A DNA stretch of 64,000 nucleotides, taken from positions 992,001-1,056,000 of the forward strand of contig NZ_CP059569.1 in NCBI RefSeq assembly GCF_014054985.1. The letters are read 5' to 3'. The notes beneath the pieces were generated by a model, which worked only from the letters and a program-made list of their open reading frames with translations, did no database searches and was not told the origin of the DNA. Numbering within the stretch: position 1 is the first letter of the stretch; each line of letters starts with the position of its first letter. Below, one piece after another: positions 7,152 through 15,038 of this stretch. This DNA is from Kingella oralis (GTDB lineage: Bacteria > Pseudomonadota > Gammaproteobacteria > Burkholderiales > Neisseriaceae). The position numbers were made by a program, and so were the translations under genes.

Positions 7152-9074
7152 ATGATAGAAATCAAAAATCTCACCCTGCAACGTGGCAGCAAAATCCTGC
7201 TAGACAACGCCACCGCCACCATCAACCCGCGCCAGCGCGTGGGGCTTATCGGCAAAAATGGCACAGGCAAATCCAGCCTGTTTGCGCTGATAAAAGGCGA
7301 AATTGGGCAAGACAAAGGCGATTTGCTGCTGCCCAAAACATGGAAGCTCGCCGCCGTCGCCCAAGAAACGCCCGCGCTGGACACCACCGCGCTGGATTAT
7401 GTATTGCAGGGCGATGCCGAGTTACAGCATTTTCAGGCTACCTTAGCCGCCGCCGAAGCCGAAAACGACGGCATGAAACAAGCCGAGCTACACGCTAAAT
7501 TAGACGAAATCGACGCCTACTCCGCCCCCGCCCGCGCCGCCAAATTATTGAGCGGGCTGGGCTTTGCGCAAAGCGAACACGCTAAGCCCATCAAAGCCTT
7601 TTCGGGCGGCTGGCGGATGCGGCTCAACCTCGCGCAAGCCCTGATGTGCCGCGCCGATTTGCTGCTGTTGGACGAACCGACCAACCACTTGGATTTGGAA
7701 ACCGTGTTGTGGCTGGAAAACCACTTGGCAAACCTGCCCTGCACGCAAATCATCATTTCGCACGACCGCGATTTTCTCAACGCCGCCACCACGCAAACCC
7801 TTGAACTGGCACAACAAAAACTCACGCTCTACGGCGGCGGCTACGATTTCTACCTGAAAGAACGCGCGCAACGCTTGGCAAACCAGCAAGCCGCGTTCTC
7901 CAAACAGCAAGCCAAAATCCAACATCTGCAATCGTTTATCAACCGCTTCAAAGCCAAAGCCACCAAAGCCACGCAGGCGCAAAGCCGCATCAAAGCCTTG
8001 GAAAAAATGGAAAAAATCGCCCCCGCGCAGTTGGACAACGAATTTCTGTTTGAATTTGCCGCGCCCGAGCATCTGCCCAATCCGCTGCTCAAAATGGAAC
8101 ATGCCGATTTGGGCTACGGCGCAGAAACCGTATTAAAAAACATCAGTTTATCGCTGGAAAACGGCGCACGCTTCGGGCTGCTCGGCGTAAACGGCAGCGG
8201 CAAATCCACCTTTATCAAAGCCCTTTCAGGCAGCCTGAAACCGCAAAGTGGGCAAATCATCCGCTCCGACAAGCTCAACATTGGCTACTTCGCCCAGCAC
8301 CAGCTAGACACTCTGCGCGATGACCAAAGCCCCGTGTGGCACATCCAAAAGCTCTCGCCCGAAGCCCGCGAGCAGGAAATACGCAATTTTTTGGGCGGAT
8401 TTTTGTTCACAGGCGAGATGGCAACCGCGCCGATTGCCCCGTTTTCGGGCGGCGAAAAAGCACGCCTCGCGCTTGCCATGCTGGTGTGGCAAAAGCCCAA
8501 CCTGCTGCTGTTAGACGAGCCGACCAACCATCTGGATTTGGATATGCGCCACGCGCTCACCCTTGCCCTGCAAAGTTTTGAAGGCGCGTTGATATTGGTA
8601 TCGCACGACCGCAGCCTGATAGAAGCCACCACCGACCAATTCCTGCTGATAGACCAAGGCAGCCTGAAAACCTTTGACGGCGATTTAAACGACTACCGCG
8701 CATGGCGGCTGGCGCAAGAAAACGCCACCGCCGCGCCCGCGCAGTCCAACCAGTCGCAAAGCCGCAAAGACACCAAACGGCAGGAAGCGCAAATGCGGCA
8801 AGAACGCGCCCGCCGCAGCAAGCCCGTGCAACAAAAAATAGACCAAGCCGAAAAGGAAATCGCCGCGCTCACTGCCGAGCAACAAGCGTGCGAAGCCATA
8901 CTGTCGCAAGAAAGCATCTATCAACCTGAAAACAAAGCTAAATTGCAAGAAACATTGGCAAAGGTAAACGAAATTAAAGTAAAATTAACAAAATTTGAAG
9001 AAGACTGGCTGCAATGGCAAGAAGATTTGGAAACCATTAACAAACAAATCGATAGCGAGTTTCAGGCAGCCTGA
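7152..9074 (+). CDS. yheS: ABC-F family ATPase YheS
   Basis: 640 residues (E. coli YheS 637). Two ABC cassettes: the first with GLIGKNGTGKSS near residue 32, FSGGWRMRLNLAQAL near 150 and LLLLDEPTNHLDL near 175; the second with GLLGVNGSGKST near 345, FSGGEKARLALAML near 435 and LLLLDEPTNHLDL near 455. The linker between them is basic and helical, like the P-site tRNA interaction motif of ABC-F proteins. A C-terminal coiled coil (residues ~550-630) completes the YheS layout. There are no membrane domains, so it is a translation factor-type ATPase acting at ribosomes rather than a transporter. A palindromic DUS (8224-8240) is read as SGSLK within the second cassette. Confidence 0.95.
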   Translation: MIEIKNLTLQRGSKILLDNATATINPRQRVGLIGKNGTGKSSLFALIKGEIGQDKGDLLLPKTWKLAAVAQETPALDTTALDYVLQGDAELQHFQATLAAAEAENDGMKQAELHAKLDEIDAYSAPARAAKLLSGLGFAQSEHAKPIKAFSGGWRMRLNLAQALMCRADLLLLDEPTNHLDLETVLWLENHLANLPCTQIIISHDRDFLNAATTQTLELAQQKLTLYGGGYDFYLKERAQRLANQQAAFSKQQAKIQHLQSFINRFKAKATKATQAQSRIKALEKMEKIAPAQLDNEFLFEFAAPEHLPNPLLKMEHADLGYGAETVLKNISLSLENGARFGLLGVNGSGKSTFIKALSGSLKPQSGQIIRSDKLNIGYFAQHQLDTLRDDQSPVWHIQKLSPEAREQEIRNFLGGFLFTGEMATAPIAPFSGGEKARLALAMLVWQKPNLLLLDEPTNHLDLDMRHALTLALQSFEGALILVSHDRSLIEATTDQFLLIDQGSLKTFDGDLNDYRAWRLAQENATAAPAQSNQSQSRKDTKRQEAQMRQERARRSKPVQQKIDQAEKEIAALTAEQQACEAILSQESIYQPENKAKLQETLAKVNEIKVKLTKFEEDWLQWQEDLETINKQIDSEFQAA

Positions 9075-9076
9075 AA
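9060..9076. repeat. Palindromic two-dialect DUS at the end of yheS
   Basis: TTTCAGGCAGCCTGAAA spans the yheS stop codon. It contains kingDUS on one strand and the simDUS-type word on the other. It lies 14 bases before the next gene's ATG. Confidence 0.7.
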
Positions 9077-9090
9077 AAGGACTTGTAAAC

Positions 9091-9615
9091 ATGAAAAAAA
9101 CACTTTTAGCCAGCATGGTTTTATTAACCCTATCGCAAGGCGCGATTGCCGAGATTTACAGCTGCGGCGAAGGCTGCTACACATCCAACGCCAAAAAAGG
9201 CAGCGGCAAAGCCGATTTGGGCAACAAAATCGGCAGCTATACCAGCGTCAAACATTATTACGATGCGCCTGTTGATACTTCGCGCAGCACATCCGTTGCT
9301 TCGCGCAGCAGCTACCACCCCAGCGGCGGCGCAGCACCCGCGCGTAGCGTACCCGTTGCCAATATGCAGCCGGCCATGCCTGCCGCGCCCAAACTCAGCA
9401 GCGCACGCGCCAACGGACGGCGCACTATCTTGGAGCAAGAGTTGAACAACGAGCGCAACGCCCTTGCCCAGGCCAAGCAAAATCTAGCTGATGGGCGCAT
9501 TGTGAAAGGCGCGAACGACACCAACCGCGATGCCCGCATCCGCCAGCTAGAAAGTGCCGTGCTAGACCGCCAGCAAAACATCCAAGCCTTGCAGCGCGAG
9601 TTGAGCCGCATGTAG
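9091..9615 (+). CDS. Exported coiled-coil protein with N-terminal CxxxC
   Basis: 174 residues. MKKTLLASMVLLTLSQGAIA is a clear Sec signal peptide and fixes the start; a longer upstream frame overlaps yheS and lacks support. The mature N-terminus EIYSCGEGCYTSNAKKGSGKADL carries two Cys and is followed by a low-complexity Ser/Pro/Ala linker (residues ~65-105). The C-terminus, from about RTILEQELNNERNALAQAKQNL to the end, is a predicted coiled coil. The mature start recalls DUF4124-type periplasmic proteins (short Cys-containing strand followed by a long helix), but that link is not certain. Only 16 bases separate it from yheS. Function unknown; periplasmic location is inferred. Confidence 0.8.
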   Translation: MKKTLLASMVLLTLSQGAIAEIYSCGEGCYTSNAKKGSGKADLGNKIGSYTSVKHYYDAPVDTSRSTSVASRSSYHPSGGAAPARSVPVANMQPAMPAAPKLSSARANGRRTILEQELNNERNALAQAKQNLADGRIVKGANDTNRDARIRQLESAVLDRQQNIQALQRELSRM

Positions 9616-9714
9616 TTTCAGGCTGCCCCAATCCGCCCGCATTACCCAAGCCTTTGCAAACCGCCTCCCGCGTTTGTAAAGGCTTTATTAATGGAAAATA
9701 AAAATTTTTAACGC

Positions 9715-9720
9715 TATAAT
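9715..9720 (+). promoter_or_regulatory. Consensus -10 box for lptE-holA
   Basis: A perfect TATAAT lies 37 bases before the lptE ATG, in an AT-rich stretch. The -35 region (TGGAAA, 9692-9697, 17-base spacer) is a weak match. Confidence 0.55.
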
Positions 9721-9757
9721 GCGCCACTTTATTTGCCGCCCAATCCACCGAAACGCC

Positions 9758-10276
9758 ATGAAAAAACTTGTTCCATTTATCGCCGTAAGCGCACTTTCCG
9801 CCTGCGGTTTCCACCTTAAAGGCACATACGCTTACGACCATCTGCCTGAACAAAAATGGTACATCTCGGGCGGGCAGTTGCAAAAACCATTGGAAAACGC
9901 CATTCGCCACGCATCGGGCACACCCGTTGCCCAAGCCGCCGCCCAAGCCGAATTGCGCGTAACCGGCTTTGACGGCAAGCGCGACATCTACACCATCACC
10001 CGCGCCGCCAAGCTCAACGAATACTTGTTTACCCTGCACGTAACCGCGCAAGCCTATCGCCACAACCAACCTTGGGGCGCGCCGCTGGTTGCCCATGTGC
10101 GCCGCAACATGCCGTATTCGGACGGCTTAACGCTGGGCAAAGACGAAGAAACCGCCACCATTTGGCGCGATATGTATAACGATGCCGCCGACCAAATCGT
10201 GCGTCAGCTCGGCTTTTTGAACCAATCTTCCCCATCACAGCCCGCCGCGCCAACCGCCGGCGAGCCTGCGCCATAA
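9758..10276 (+). CDS. lptE: LPS-assembly lipoprotein LptE
   Basis: 172 residues. It opens MKKLVPFIAVSALSACGFHLKG, a lipoprotein signal with lipobox LSAC, so the mature protein begins at Cys16. The CGFHLKG start and the strand-helix body YISGGQLQKPLENAIRHA match LptE (RlpB), which plugs the LptD barrel in the outer membrane and helps deliver lipopolysaccharide to the surface. The start is set by the signal peptide; an upstream in-frame ATG lacks it. The C-terminus is Pro/Ala-rich. Its stop overlaps the holA ATG by one base (TAATG), so the two genes are translationally coupled, a pairing common in proteobacteria. Confidence 0.92.
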   Translation: MKKLVPFIAVSALSACGFHLKGTYAYDHLPEQKWYISGGQLQKPLENAIRHASGTPVAQAAAQAELRVTGFDGKRDIYTITRAAKLNEYLFTLHVTAQAYRHNQPWGAPLVAHVRRNMPYSDGLTLGKDEETATIWRDMYNDAADQIVRQLGFLNQSSPSQPAAPTAGEPAP

Positions 10277-11286
10277 TGCCCCAGCTTGACATCAACCAGC
10301 TTTCAGGCAGCCTGAAAGGCGCGTTGCAACCGCTTTACGTTATCCACGGCGAAGAAGATTTGCTGCGGATTGAAGCCTTAGACAGCATCCGCGCCGTCGC
10401 CAAGCAACGCGGCTATCTGAATCGCGAAAGCTACACCGTGGAAAACGCCAATTTTGATTGGAACGAAGTGCTCGTCAACGCCGACAGCGCAGGCTTGTTT
10501 GCCGATTTGAAACTGCTGGAAATCCACATCCCTAGCGGCAAAGTGGGCAAAAACGGCGGCGAAGCCTTGCAGCAGTTGGCAGAAAACCTGCCGCGCGACA
10601 CGGTAACGCTGATTGTGCTGCCCAAGCTGGAACGCGCGCAAACGCAAGCCAAATGGTTTGCCGCGCTCGGCAAACACGGCACGGTGCTGGAAGCCAAAGC
10701 CGTCAGCAGCAACGCTTTGCCCGCGTGGATTAACGCCCGCCTGCAACAACACGGCTTGGAAGCCGAAGCCGCCGCCATCGCCCTGTTTGCCGAGCGGGTG
10801 GAAGGCAATTTGCTCGCCGCCAAACAAGAAGTGGACAAGCTCGCGCTGCTGTTCCCGCAAGGGCATTTAATCAGCATTCAAGACGCGCAAGAGAGCGTTG
10901 CCAATGTGGCGCGGTTTGATGTTTTCCAGCTTGCCGCGGCGTGGATGGGCGGCAATGTGCGCCGCACCGCCCATCTGTTAGACGCTCTGGCGGCGGACGA
11001 CGAAGAACCCGTTTTGCTGCTGTGGGCGGTGGCCGAAGACGTCCGCACGCTGATTCGGCTGAGCGCGGCATTCAAACAGGGCAAAACCGTGCAAGCCGTG
11101 CGCAACGAATTGCGCTTGTGGGGCGATAAGCAACAATACGCCAGCCAAGCCGCCCGGCGTTTGACCGTGCCGCGCTTGATGGATGCGCTGAAAACCTGCG
11201 CCCAAATCGACCGCCAAATCAAAGGCGCGGAAGCAGGCGATGCACGGGCTGCCTTGCGCCAGCTGGTGATGCAGTTGGCAACATAA
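10276..11286 (+). CDS. holA: DNA polymerase III delta subunit
   Basis: 336 residues (E. coli HolA 343). The N-terminal domain LYVIHGEEDLLRIEALDSIRAVA matches the delta-subunit start, and FDVFQLAAAWMGGNVRRTAHLLDAL matches the domain II/III junction. Delta is the 'wrench' of the clamp loader: it binds and opens the beta sliding clamp. It lacks a functional P-loop, as here. The start codon overlaps the lptE stop by one base. A palindromic DUS at 10301-10317 is read as SGSLK at residues ~9-13, just before the conserved LYVIHGEE. This shows that an uptake word can be tolerated near a conserved N-terminus. Confidence 0.95.
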   Translation: MPQLDINQLSGSLKGALQPLYVIHGEEDLLRIEALDSIRAVAKQRGYLNRESYTVENANFDWNEVLVNADSAGLFADLKLLEIHIPSGKVGKNGGEALQQLAENLPRDTVTLIVLPKLERAQTQAKWFAALGKHGTVLEAKAVSSNALPAWINARLQQHGLEAEAAAIALFAERVEGNLLAAKQEVDKLALLFPQGHLISIQDAQESVANVARFDVFQLAAAWMGGNVRRTAHLLDALAADDEEPVLLLWAVAEDVRTLIRLSAAFKQGKTVQAVRNELRLWGDKQQYASQAARRLTVPRLMDALKTCAQIDRQIKGAEAGDARAALRQLVMQLAT

Positions 11287-11334
11287 GGCAGCATGAAAAC
11301 AGAAAACAGCGCAAACATCGTTTTCAGGCTGCCT
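11285..11334. terminator. Imperfect inverted DUS pair after holA
   Basis: aaggcagcatgaaaac (one substitution) faces gttttcaggctgcctt across about 19 bases. Probable terminator of lptE-holA. Confidence 0.45.
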
Positions 11335-11387
11335 TTGGAATAACCAAATAGGGCGGAATCAGCCCGTATCCCTTTGCCCGATTGGCT

Positions 11388-11485
11388 TTTTCAGGCTGCT
11401 TATTCTGTTTAAATCGGCAGCCTGAAAACCCTAAACCCTATTTTCAGGCTGCCTATCCAGCTTCCCCCGTTAGGCAGCCTGAAAA
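11388..11485. repeat. Cluster of four DUS words in two inverted pairs
   Basis: The first pair (11389-11428) has one arm ending gctt in place of gcct. The second (11441-11485) is exact over ttttcaggctgccta and taggcagcctgaaaa with a 15-base loop. The cluster lies about 40 bases before the small membrane protein gene. Confidence 0.6.
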
Positions 11486-11525
11486 CCACACCAACCCTTT
11501 CACGCAACACCACAAGGAACACATC

Positions 11526-11951
11526 ATGGATAAAAAACGCGCCATCGTTATTTGGATTGCCATGGCAATCGCCATCGGATTGATTGCCTACCTTTCAGGC
11601 GCCAATCCCATCGTTGCCGCCCTTATCGGCATCGCCGCCGTTGCCGCCATTGTCGGCATCGCCACAGGCACCGTTTATTGGAAACAAAAAAAACTGATTG
11701 ACAACGCCGCCCGCTTCAACATCGACCTCAAAGCAGGCAAAATCAACCCCGCCGATTTGCGCCGCATGTATTTCTCCGGCGGCAAAGACCGCAAAGACGC
11801 GCTGTTTATCGCCAGCCAAGCCATGCGCTGCTCCGTGCAGGAAGCCGAAAAGCAACTGAGCGCCCGCATCAGCAAGCAAGCCGCCAATCAAGAAATGATG
11901 AAGCAGCAACGCCAGCAAGGCGGCAAACGCAAAGCAGGACGACCACGCTAA
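11526..11951 (+). CDS. Small two-TM membrane protein, unknown function
   Basis: 141 residues. Two hydrophobic segments near the N-terminus (residues ~6-24 and ~27-50, IVIWIAMAIAIGLIAYLSG and IVAALIGIAAVAAIVGIATG) are followed by a ~90-residue basic, helical cytoplasmic tail. The tail contains DRKDALFIASQAMRCSVQEAEKQL and ends in a Lys/Arg/Gln-rich stretch. AAGGAACACATC before the ATG is a good ribosome site; an upstream in-frame extension reads through DUS repeats and was rejected. No family is recognised. It is monocistronic between DUS pairs and lies upstream of lon. Confidence 0.75.
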   Translation: MDKKRAIVIWIAMAIAIGLIAYLSGANPIVAALIGIAAVAAIVGIATGTVYWKQKKLIDNAARFNIDLKAGKINPADLRRMYFSGGKDRKDALFIASQAMRCSVQEAEKQLSARISKQAANQEMMKQQRQQGGKRKAGRPR

Positions 11952-11954
11952 ACA

Positions 11955-11997
11955 TTTTCAGGCTGCCTCATCCCTATCGTGAAAGGCAGCCTGAAAA
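11955..11997. terminator. Inverted DUS pair before lon
   Basis: ttttcaggctgcct and aggcagcctgaaaa lie around a 15-base loop, 3 bases after the membrane-protein stop. Confidence 0.6.
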
Positions 11998-12076
11998 CTT
12001 TTCGTCCCCGTCGCTTGAAATATCCCTCGGCATACCCCATTTGCTGCCCACTGATTCACGAATACAAGAGAACATC

Positions 12077-14497
12077 ATGGCAAGAAAAAAATCCCAACAC
12101 ATCACATTGCCCACATTGCCCTTGCGCGACATGGTGGTTTATCCGCACATGGTGCTGCCCCTGTTTGTCGGGCGCGCCAAATCCGTTGCTGCGCTGAACA
12201 CTGCGATGACAGCCGACCAAACCGTCTTCCTGCTCGCGCAAAAAAACGGTAACGACGAAGACCCCGGCGTAAACGATTTGCACGAAACCGGCACAATCGC
12301 CGAAATCCTGCAAGTGTTAAAACTGCCCGACGGCACGGTTAAAGTGTTGGTAGAAGGCAAACAACGCGCCAGCGTGAACGCCCTGCAAGACACGGGCGAA
12401 CTGTTTGAAGCGCAAGTAACCGTGCTGGCAGACAGCATCGCCGCGCCCGCCGACCAAGAAGCCCTGCGCCGCAGCCTGTTATCGCAGTTTGACCAATACG
12501 CCAAGCACAATAAAAAAATCGCCGCCGAAGTGCTCGCCAGTATTCAGGAAATTGAAGACAACAGCCGCTTAGCCGACACCATCGCCGCCCATCTGCAGCT
12601 CAAATTAGAACAACGCCAAAAACTGCTTGAACTGGCAGATGTGGGCGAGCGCATGGAATTTTTGCTTGCCCAAATTGAAGGCGAACTAGAAATTTCGCAA
12701 CTGGAAAAACGCATTCGCGGCAAAGTCAAACGCCAAATGGAGAAAAACCAGCGCGATTATTATCTCAACGAGCAGATTAAAGTCATCCAAAAAGAGCTGG
12801 GCGAAGAAGACGAAAAAGGTGAGTTGGACAAGCTGGAACAGCAAATCAAATCCGCAGGCATGAGCCAAGAAGGCGAAGAAAAAGCCATGAGCGAGCTGAA
12901 AAAACTCAAAATGATGCCCGCCATGTCTGCCGAAGCGACCGTTGTCCGCAACTATATTGAAACGCTGATTGAGCTACCGTGGAAGAAAAAAACGCGCGTT
13001 AGCAAAGATTTAACCAAAGCCGATTTGGTGCTCAATGAAGACCACTACGGCTTGGAAAAAGTCAAAGAGCGCATTTTGGAATACCTTGCCGTGCAAAAAC
13101 GCACCGATAAGCTGAAAGGTCCGATTTTGTGCTTGGTCGGTCCTCCGGGGGTGGGCAAAACGTCGCTGGGCGAAAGCATCGCCAAAGCCACAGGGCGTAA
13201 ATACGTCCGCATGGCGTTGGGCGGCGTGCGCGACGAGAGCGAAATCCGCGGACATCGCCGCACCTACATCGGCTCGATGCCGGGTAAAATCATGCAAAGC
13301 ATGGTGAAAGCAGGCGTAAAAAACCCGCTGTTCCTGTTGGACGAGATTGACAAATTGGGCAACGATTTTCGTGGCGACCCAGCGGCAGCGTTGTTGGAAG
13401 TGCTAGACCCCGAGCAAAACGCCAAGTTTGCCGACCATTTTGTTGAAGTGGATTTTGATTTGAGCGATGTGATGTTTATCGCCACATCCAATAGCTTTGA
13501 TATCCCGCCCGCGCTGCTGGATCGCATGGAAATCATCCGCCTGTCGGGCTACACCGAAGACGAAAAAATCAACATCGCCATGCAATACCTTGTGCCCAAG
13601 CAAATGAAACGCAACGGCGTGAAAGACGGCGAATTGCGGATTGACGAAACCGCCGTGCGCGACATCGTGCGCTATTACACGCGCGAAGCAGGCGTGCGCT
13701 CGCTAGACCGCGAAATCGCCAAAATCTGCCGCAAAGCCGTGATTAAAAACGAGCTTTCAGGCAGCCTGAAAACGAAAAAAGCCAAAGTCATCACCGTATC
13801 CGCCGATAACTTGAACGATTATTTGGGCGTGCGCCGTTTTGATTACGGCGTAACCGCAGGCGAAAACCGCGTGGGGCAAGTAACCGGCTTGGCGTGGACG
13901 GAAGTGGGCGGCGAGCTGTTGACGATTGAAGCCGTGGCGCTCAAAGGTAAAGGCAACATCGTTCGCACGGGTAAATTGGGCGACGTGATGCTGGAATCGA
14001 TTACCGCCGCGTGGTCGGTGGTGCGCTCCCGCGCCGAAAGTTTGGGCATTGCGCCTGACTTTTACGAGAAAAACGATATGCACGTTCACGTTCCCGAAGG
14101 CGCCACGCCCAAAGACGGACCCAGCGCAGGCATTGCGATGACGCTGTCTATGGTATCCGCGCTCACAGGCATTCCCGTGCGCGCCGATGTGGCGATGACC
14201 GGCGAAATCACGTTGCGCGGCGAAGTATTGCCGATTGGTGGCTTGAAAGAGAAGCTATTGGCAGCGTTGCGCGGCGGCATCAAACACGTTTTAATCCCCA
14301 AAGACAACGTGAAAGATTTGGAAGAAATCCCGCAAAACGTGAAAGACGGTTTGGAAATTCATGCAGTCAAATGGATTGATGAAGTGTTTGAATGGGGCTT
14401 GGAGCGTCAGCCTACGCCTTACATCGCGCAAACGCAGCCTGAAACCGTGCCCGCCAAGCCAAAAGCGAAATCGGGCAGAAAAGCGCAGCAACATTAA
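12077..14497 (+). CDS. lon: ATP-dependent protease Lon
   Basis: 806 residues (E. coli Lon 784). N-terminal LAN domain from LPTLPLRDMVVYPHMVLPLFVGR; central coiled coil ending near residue 240; AAA+ module with Walker A GPPGVGKTSLGES near residue 355 and LFLLDEIDKLG near 417; C-terminal protease domain with catalytic Ser in PKDGPSAGIAM (~683) and Lys in GGLKEKLLAALRGG (~725). It degrades misfolded and regulatory proteins in the cytoplasm. The start MARKKSQH is chosen over an upstream in-frame ATG because AAGAGAACATC gives proper spacing and the domain starts at once. A palindromic DUS (13755-13771) is read as SGSLK near residue 562. lon followed by hup is the conserved order in proteobacteria. 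Confidence 0.98.
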   Translation: MARKKSQHITLPTLPLRDMVVYPHMVLPLFVGRAKSVAALNTAMTADQTVFLLAQKNGNDEDPGVNDLHETGTIAEILQVLKLPDGTVKVLVEGKQRASVNALQDTGELFEAQVTVLADSIAAPADQEALRRSLLSQFDQYAKHNKKIAAEVLASIQEIEDNSRLADTIAAHLQLKLEQRQKLLELADVGERMEFLLAQIEGELEISQLEKRIRGKVKRQMEKNQRDYYLNEQIKVIQKELGEEDEKGELDKLEQQIKSAGMSQEGEEKAMSELKKLKMMPAMSAEATVVRNYIETLIELPWKKKTRVSKDLTKADLVLNEDHYGLEKVKERILEYLAVQKRTDKLKGPILCLVGPPGVGKTSLGESIAKATGRKYVRMALGGVRDESEIRGHRRTYIGSMPGKIMQSMVKAGVKNPLFLLDEIDKLGNDFRGDPAAALLEVLDPEQNAKFADHFVEVDFDLSDVMFIATSNSFDIPPALLDRMEIIRLSGYTEDEKINIAMQYLVPKQMKRNGVKDGELRIDETAVRDIVRYYTREAGVRSLDREIAKICRKAVIKNELSGSLKTKKAKVITVSADNLNDYLGVRRFDYGVTAGENRVGQVTGLAWTEVGGELLTIEAVALKGKGNIVRTGKLGDVMLESITAAWSVVRSRAESLGIAPDFYEKNDMHVHVPEGATPKDGPSAGIAMTLSMVSALTGIPVRADVAMTGEITLRGEVLPIGGLKEKLLAALRGGIKHVLIPKDNVKDLEEIPQNVKDGLEIHAVKWIDEVFEWGLERQPTPYIAQTQPETVPAKPKAKSGRKAQQH

Positions 14498-14547
14498 CCA
14501 ATTGTGTCGCTTTCAACACGATTTCTTAACAATTTTAACTTTTGTGC

Positions 14548-14577
14548 TTGACACGGTAATTTAGGAATTGATATAAA
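14548..14577 (+). promoter_or_regulatory. Sigma-70 promoter for hup
   Basis: A perfect -35 TTGACA (14548-14553) is followed after 17 bases by ATATAA (14571-14576); TATAAA (14572-14577) is the alternative with an 18-base spacer. It lies in the lon-hup gap, so hup can be expressed independently of lon. Confidence 0.75.
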
Positions 14578-14602
14578 CCCGTTTGTTGTAAAAAACCGCG
14601 TG

Positions 14603-14624
14603 AATGCCCGATTTTTCGGGCATT
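14603..14624 (+). promoter_or_regulatory. Hairpin in the hup leader
   Basis: aatgcccga and tcgggcatt form a perfect 9-bp stem with a TTTT loop. It sits downstream of the hup promoter and about 40 bases before the ATG. No strong T-run follows, so it reads more like a leader hairpin than a lon terminator, though the latter is possible. Confidence 0.55.
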
Positions 14625-14664
14625 TGAATGAATATCCTAACCATAATATAAAGGAAACTTCACT

Positions 14665-14970
14665 ATGAATAAATCTGAATTGATTGAAGCGATTGCCCAA
14701 CAAGCCGGTTTGACTAAAACCGACGCAGGCAAAGCCGTTGATGCGTTCACAGCCGTTGTAAAAGACGCGTTGAAATCAGGCGACAGCATCGCTTTGGTTG
14801 GCTTTGGTACTTTTAAAGTGGCTGAACGCGCTGCCCGCCAAGGCTTGAACCCACGTACCAAAGAAGCGATTAAAATTCCTGCGGCTCGCGTGCCTAAATT
14901 TACCGCCGGCAAAACTTTGAAAGACGCGGTTGCAGCAAGCAAACCGGCAAAAGCTGCCAAAAAGAAATAA
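14665..14970 (+). CDS. hup: DNA-binding protein HU
   Basis: 101 residues. MNKSELIEAIAQQAGLTKTDAGKAVDAF is the HU N-terminal helix pair. GFGTFKVAERAARQGLNPRTKEAIKIPA covers the beta arm with the conserved RxGxNPxT, and PKFTAGKTLKDAV closes the core. The Ala/Lys tail (KPAKAAKKK) is longer than in E. coli HU. HU dimers bend and compact DNA in the nucleoid. The gene has its own good promoter and an AAAGGAA ribosome site. Its codon use avoids the GC-rich third positions of its neighbours, as expected for a very highly expressed gene. A DUS-type terminator follows. Confidence 0.97.
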   Translation: MNKSELIEAIAQQAGLTKTDAGKAVDAFTAVVKDALKSGDSIALVGFGTFKVAERAARQGLNPRTKEAIKIPAARVPKFTAGKTLKDAVAASKPAKAAKKK

Positions 14971-14986
14971 TTAGCGTGATGCTAAA

Positions 14987-15017
14987 CAGGCTGCCTGAAA
15001 TTCAGGCAGCTTTCTTT
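14987..15017 (+). terminator. hup terminator built on a simDUS-type word
   Basis: gctgcctgaa and ttcaggcagc are perfect complements with almost no loop, followed by TTTCTTT. The left arm contains AGGCTGCCTGAA, the 'simDUS' dialect, rather than the prevailing AGGCAGCCTGAA. Confidence 0.75.
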
Positions 15018-15038
15018 ATGTGGCGAACGGGAAATACG

